Positions 6,851 to 7,021 of a stretch of DNA of 7,021 nucleotides are shown piece by piece; position 1 is the stretch's first letter; the number at the start of each line of letters is the position of its first letter. The position numbers and the translations under genes were made by a program. Source of the stretch: Acidobacteriota bacterium (GTDB taxonomy: Bacteria; Acidobacteriota; Vicinamibacteria; Vicinamibacterales; JAFNAJ01); the NCBI GenBank assembly GCA_017860085.1, contig JAFNAJ010000134.1, positions 1-7,021 on the forward strand. Reading direction: 5' to 3'. The notes beneath the pieces are model-generated. The model worked only from the letters and a program-made list of their open reading frames with translations, was not told the DNA's origin and did not search any database.

Positions 6851-6941
6851 GCCTGCCTCACCCTGTGGCACGGCGGGCGACCGCGGCGCCGTCCAGCAGT
6901 GTATATCCCCCGTCCTGCGGCTCGGCCGGAACCTTTTCCAA
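6851..6941 (-). promoter_or_regulatory. rnr leader with RBS and candidate -10 TATACA
   Basis: GAGG (6859-6856 on the minus strand) lies 5 nt before the rnr ATG. A TATACA (6905-6900), within GGATATACAC, is the only -10-like box and would give a leader of about 40-45 nt. No convincing -35 is seen. A small CCTT-TTCC-AAGG hairpin (6932-6943) is upstream. Apart from these, I see no further gene or recognised riboswitch in this stretch. Confidence 0.4.
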
Positions 6942-7010
6942 GGGGGGCATGGGGTCAGATCTTGATTCTCTGCATCGTGCATAGATTCAAGATCTGACCC
7001 CACGCCCCCC
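6942..7010. repeat. 69-nt near-perfect palindrome (REP/MITE-like hairpin or strong terminator) upstream of rnr
   Basis: The sequence folds on itself with only three mismatched pairs (6949/7003, 6966/6986, 6970/6982) and a 3-nt loop (TCG, 6975-6977). The outer arms GGGGGGC (6942-6948) and GCCCCCC (7004-7010) are perfect. The core 16 bp TGGGGTCAGATCTTGA (6950-6965) pairs perfectly with 6987-7002, and the inner arms pair to 6974/6978. From memory, GGGGTCAGATCTTGA-type inverted repeats recur in bacterial genomes as REP-like elements or transposon ends, possibly mobilised by Y1-type transposases. I cannot confirm that here. With no T-run beside it on either strand, a classic terminator is not shown. 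It is outside any credible gene and ends 91 bp before the rnr start. Confidence 0.8.
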
Positions 7011-7021
7011 GGTCGCAGGCC

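Noticed and set aside
5186..6997. 603-codon open frame on the plus strand opposite rnr
   Set aside because: It is an antisense shadow of the RNase R gene caused by high GC. Its translation has no recognisable domains, while the minus strand gives a complete RNase R with all catalytic residues.
6851..7003. N-terminal extension of rnr to 7003
   Set aside because: It would translate the palindrome and putative promoter. The ATG at 6850 has a good Shine-Dalgarno and gives the family N-terminus.

Overview
This is a GC-rich, densely coded chromosomal window of bacterial housekeeping genes. It most resembles Acidobacteriota, possibly the Vicinamibacteria. The clues are a secreted protein with the VWFA-related domain typical of acidobacterial genomes, strong G/C preference at third codon positions, and a very short Arg/Gly-type TatA. 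The lineage is an inference from protein style, not a proven assignment.

Layout from left to right. (1) Positions 1-260, minus strand: the N-terminal part of a general-stress-protein-like gene that runs off the left edge. It has a plausible leaderless promoter. (2) Positions 261-297: a compact divergent control region with two small dyads. (3) Positions 298-1479, plus strand: a complete FAD-dependent oxidoreductase of the geranylgeranyl-reductase family. (4) Positions 1490-2344, minus strand: a secreted von Willebrand factor A (VWA) protein, convergent with (3). The 10-bp gap lies in the loop of a 9-bp inverted repeat. (5) Positions 2417-2581, plus strand: a 54-residue TatA, divergent from (4), with a strong Shine-Dalgarno and an extended -10 promoter. 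(6) Positions 4574-6850 and 2604-4550, minus strand: an rnr-selB pair, 23 bp apart, encoding ribonuclease R and the selenocysteine-specific elongation factor SelB. (7) Positions 6851-7021: the rnr leader and putative promoter, preceded by a 69-nt near-perfect palindrome (6942-7010) that looks like a REP/MITE-type mobile repeat or a very strong hairpin.

How the genes work together: rnr and selB form one likely transcription unit for RNA decay and quality control and for UGA recoding. selB implies that the organism makes selenoproteins, although selA, selC, selD and a selenoprotein gene are not in the window. tatA supplies the pore subunit of the twin-arginine translocase without tatB or tatC beside it. 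The remaining genes are apparently independent. I see no CRISPR, prophage, toxin-antitoxin or biosynthetic cluster and no clear sign of a novel multigene system. The most unusual items are the large palindrome upstream of rnr, the hidden partial stress gene with its leaderless promoter, and the inverted repeat that encodes the same tripeptide at the ends of both convergent genes.
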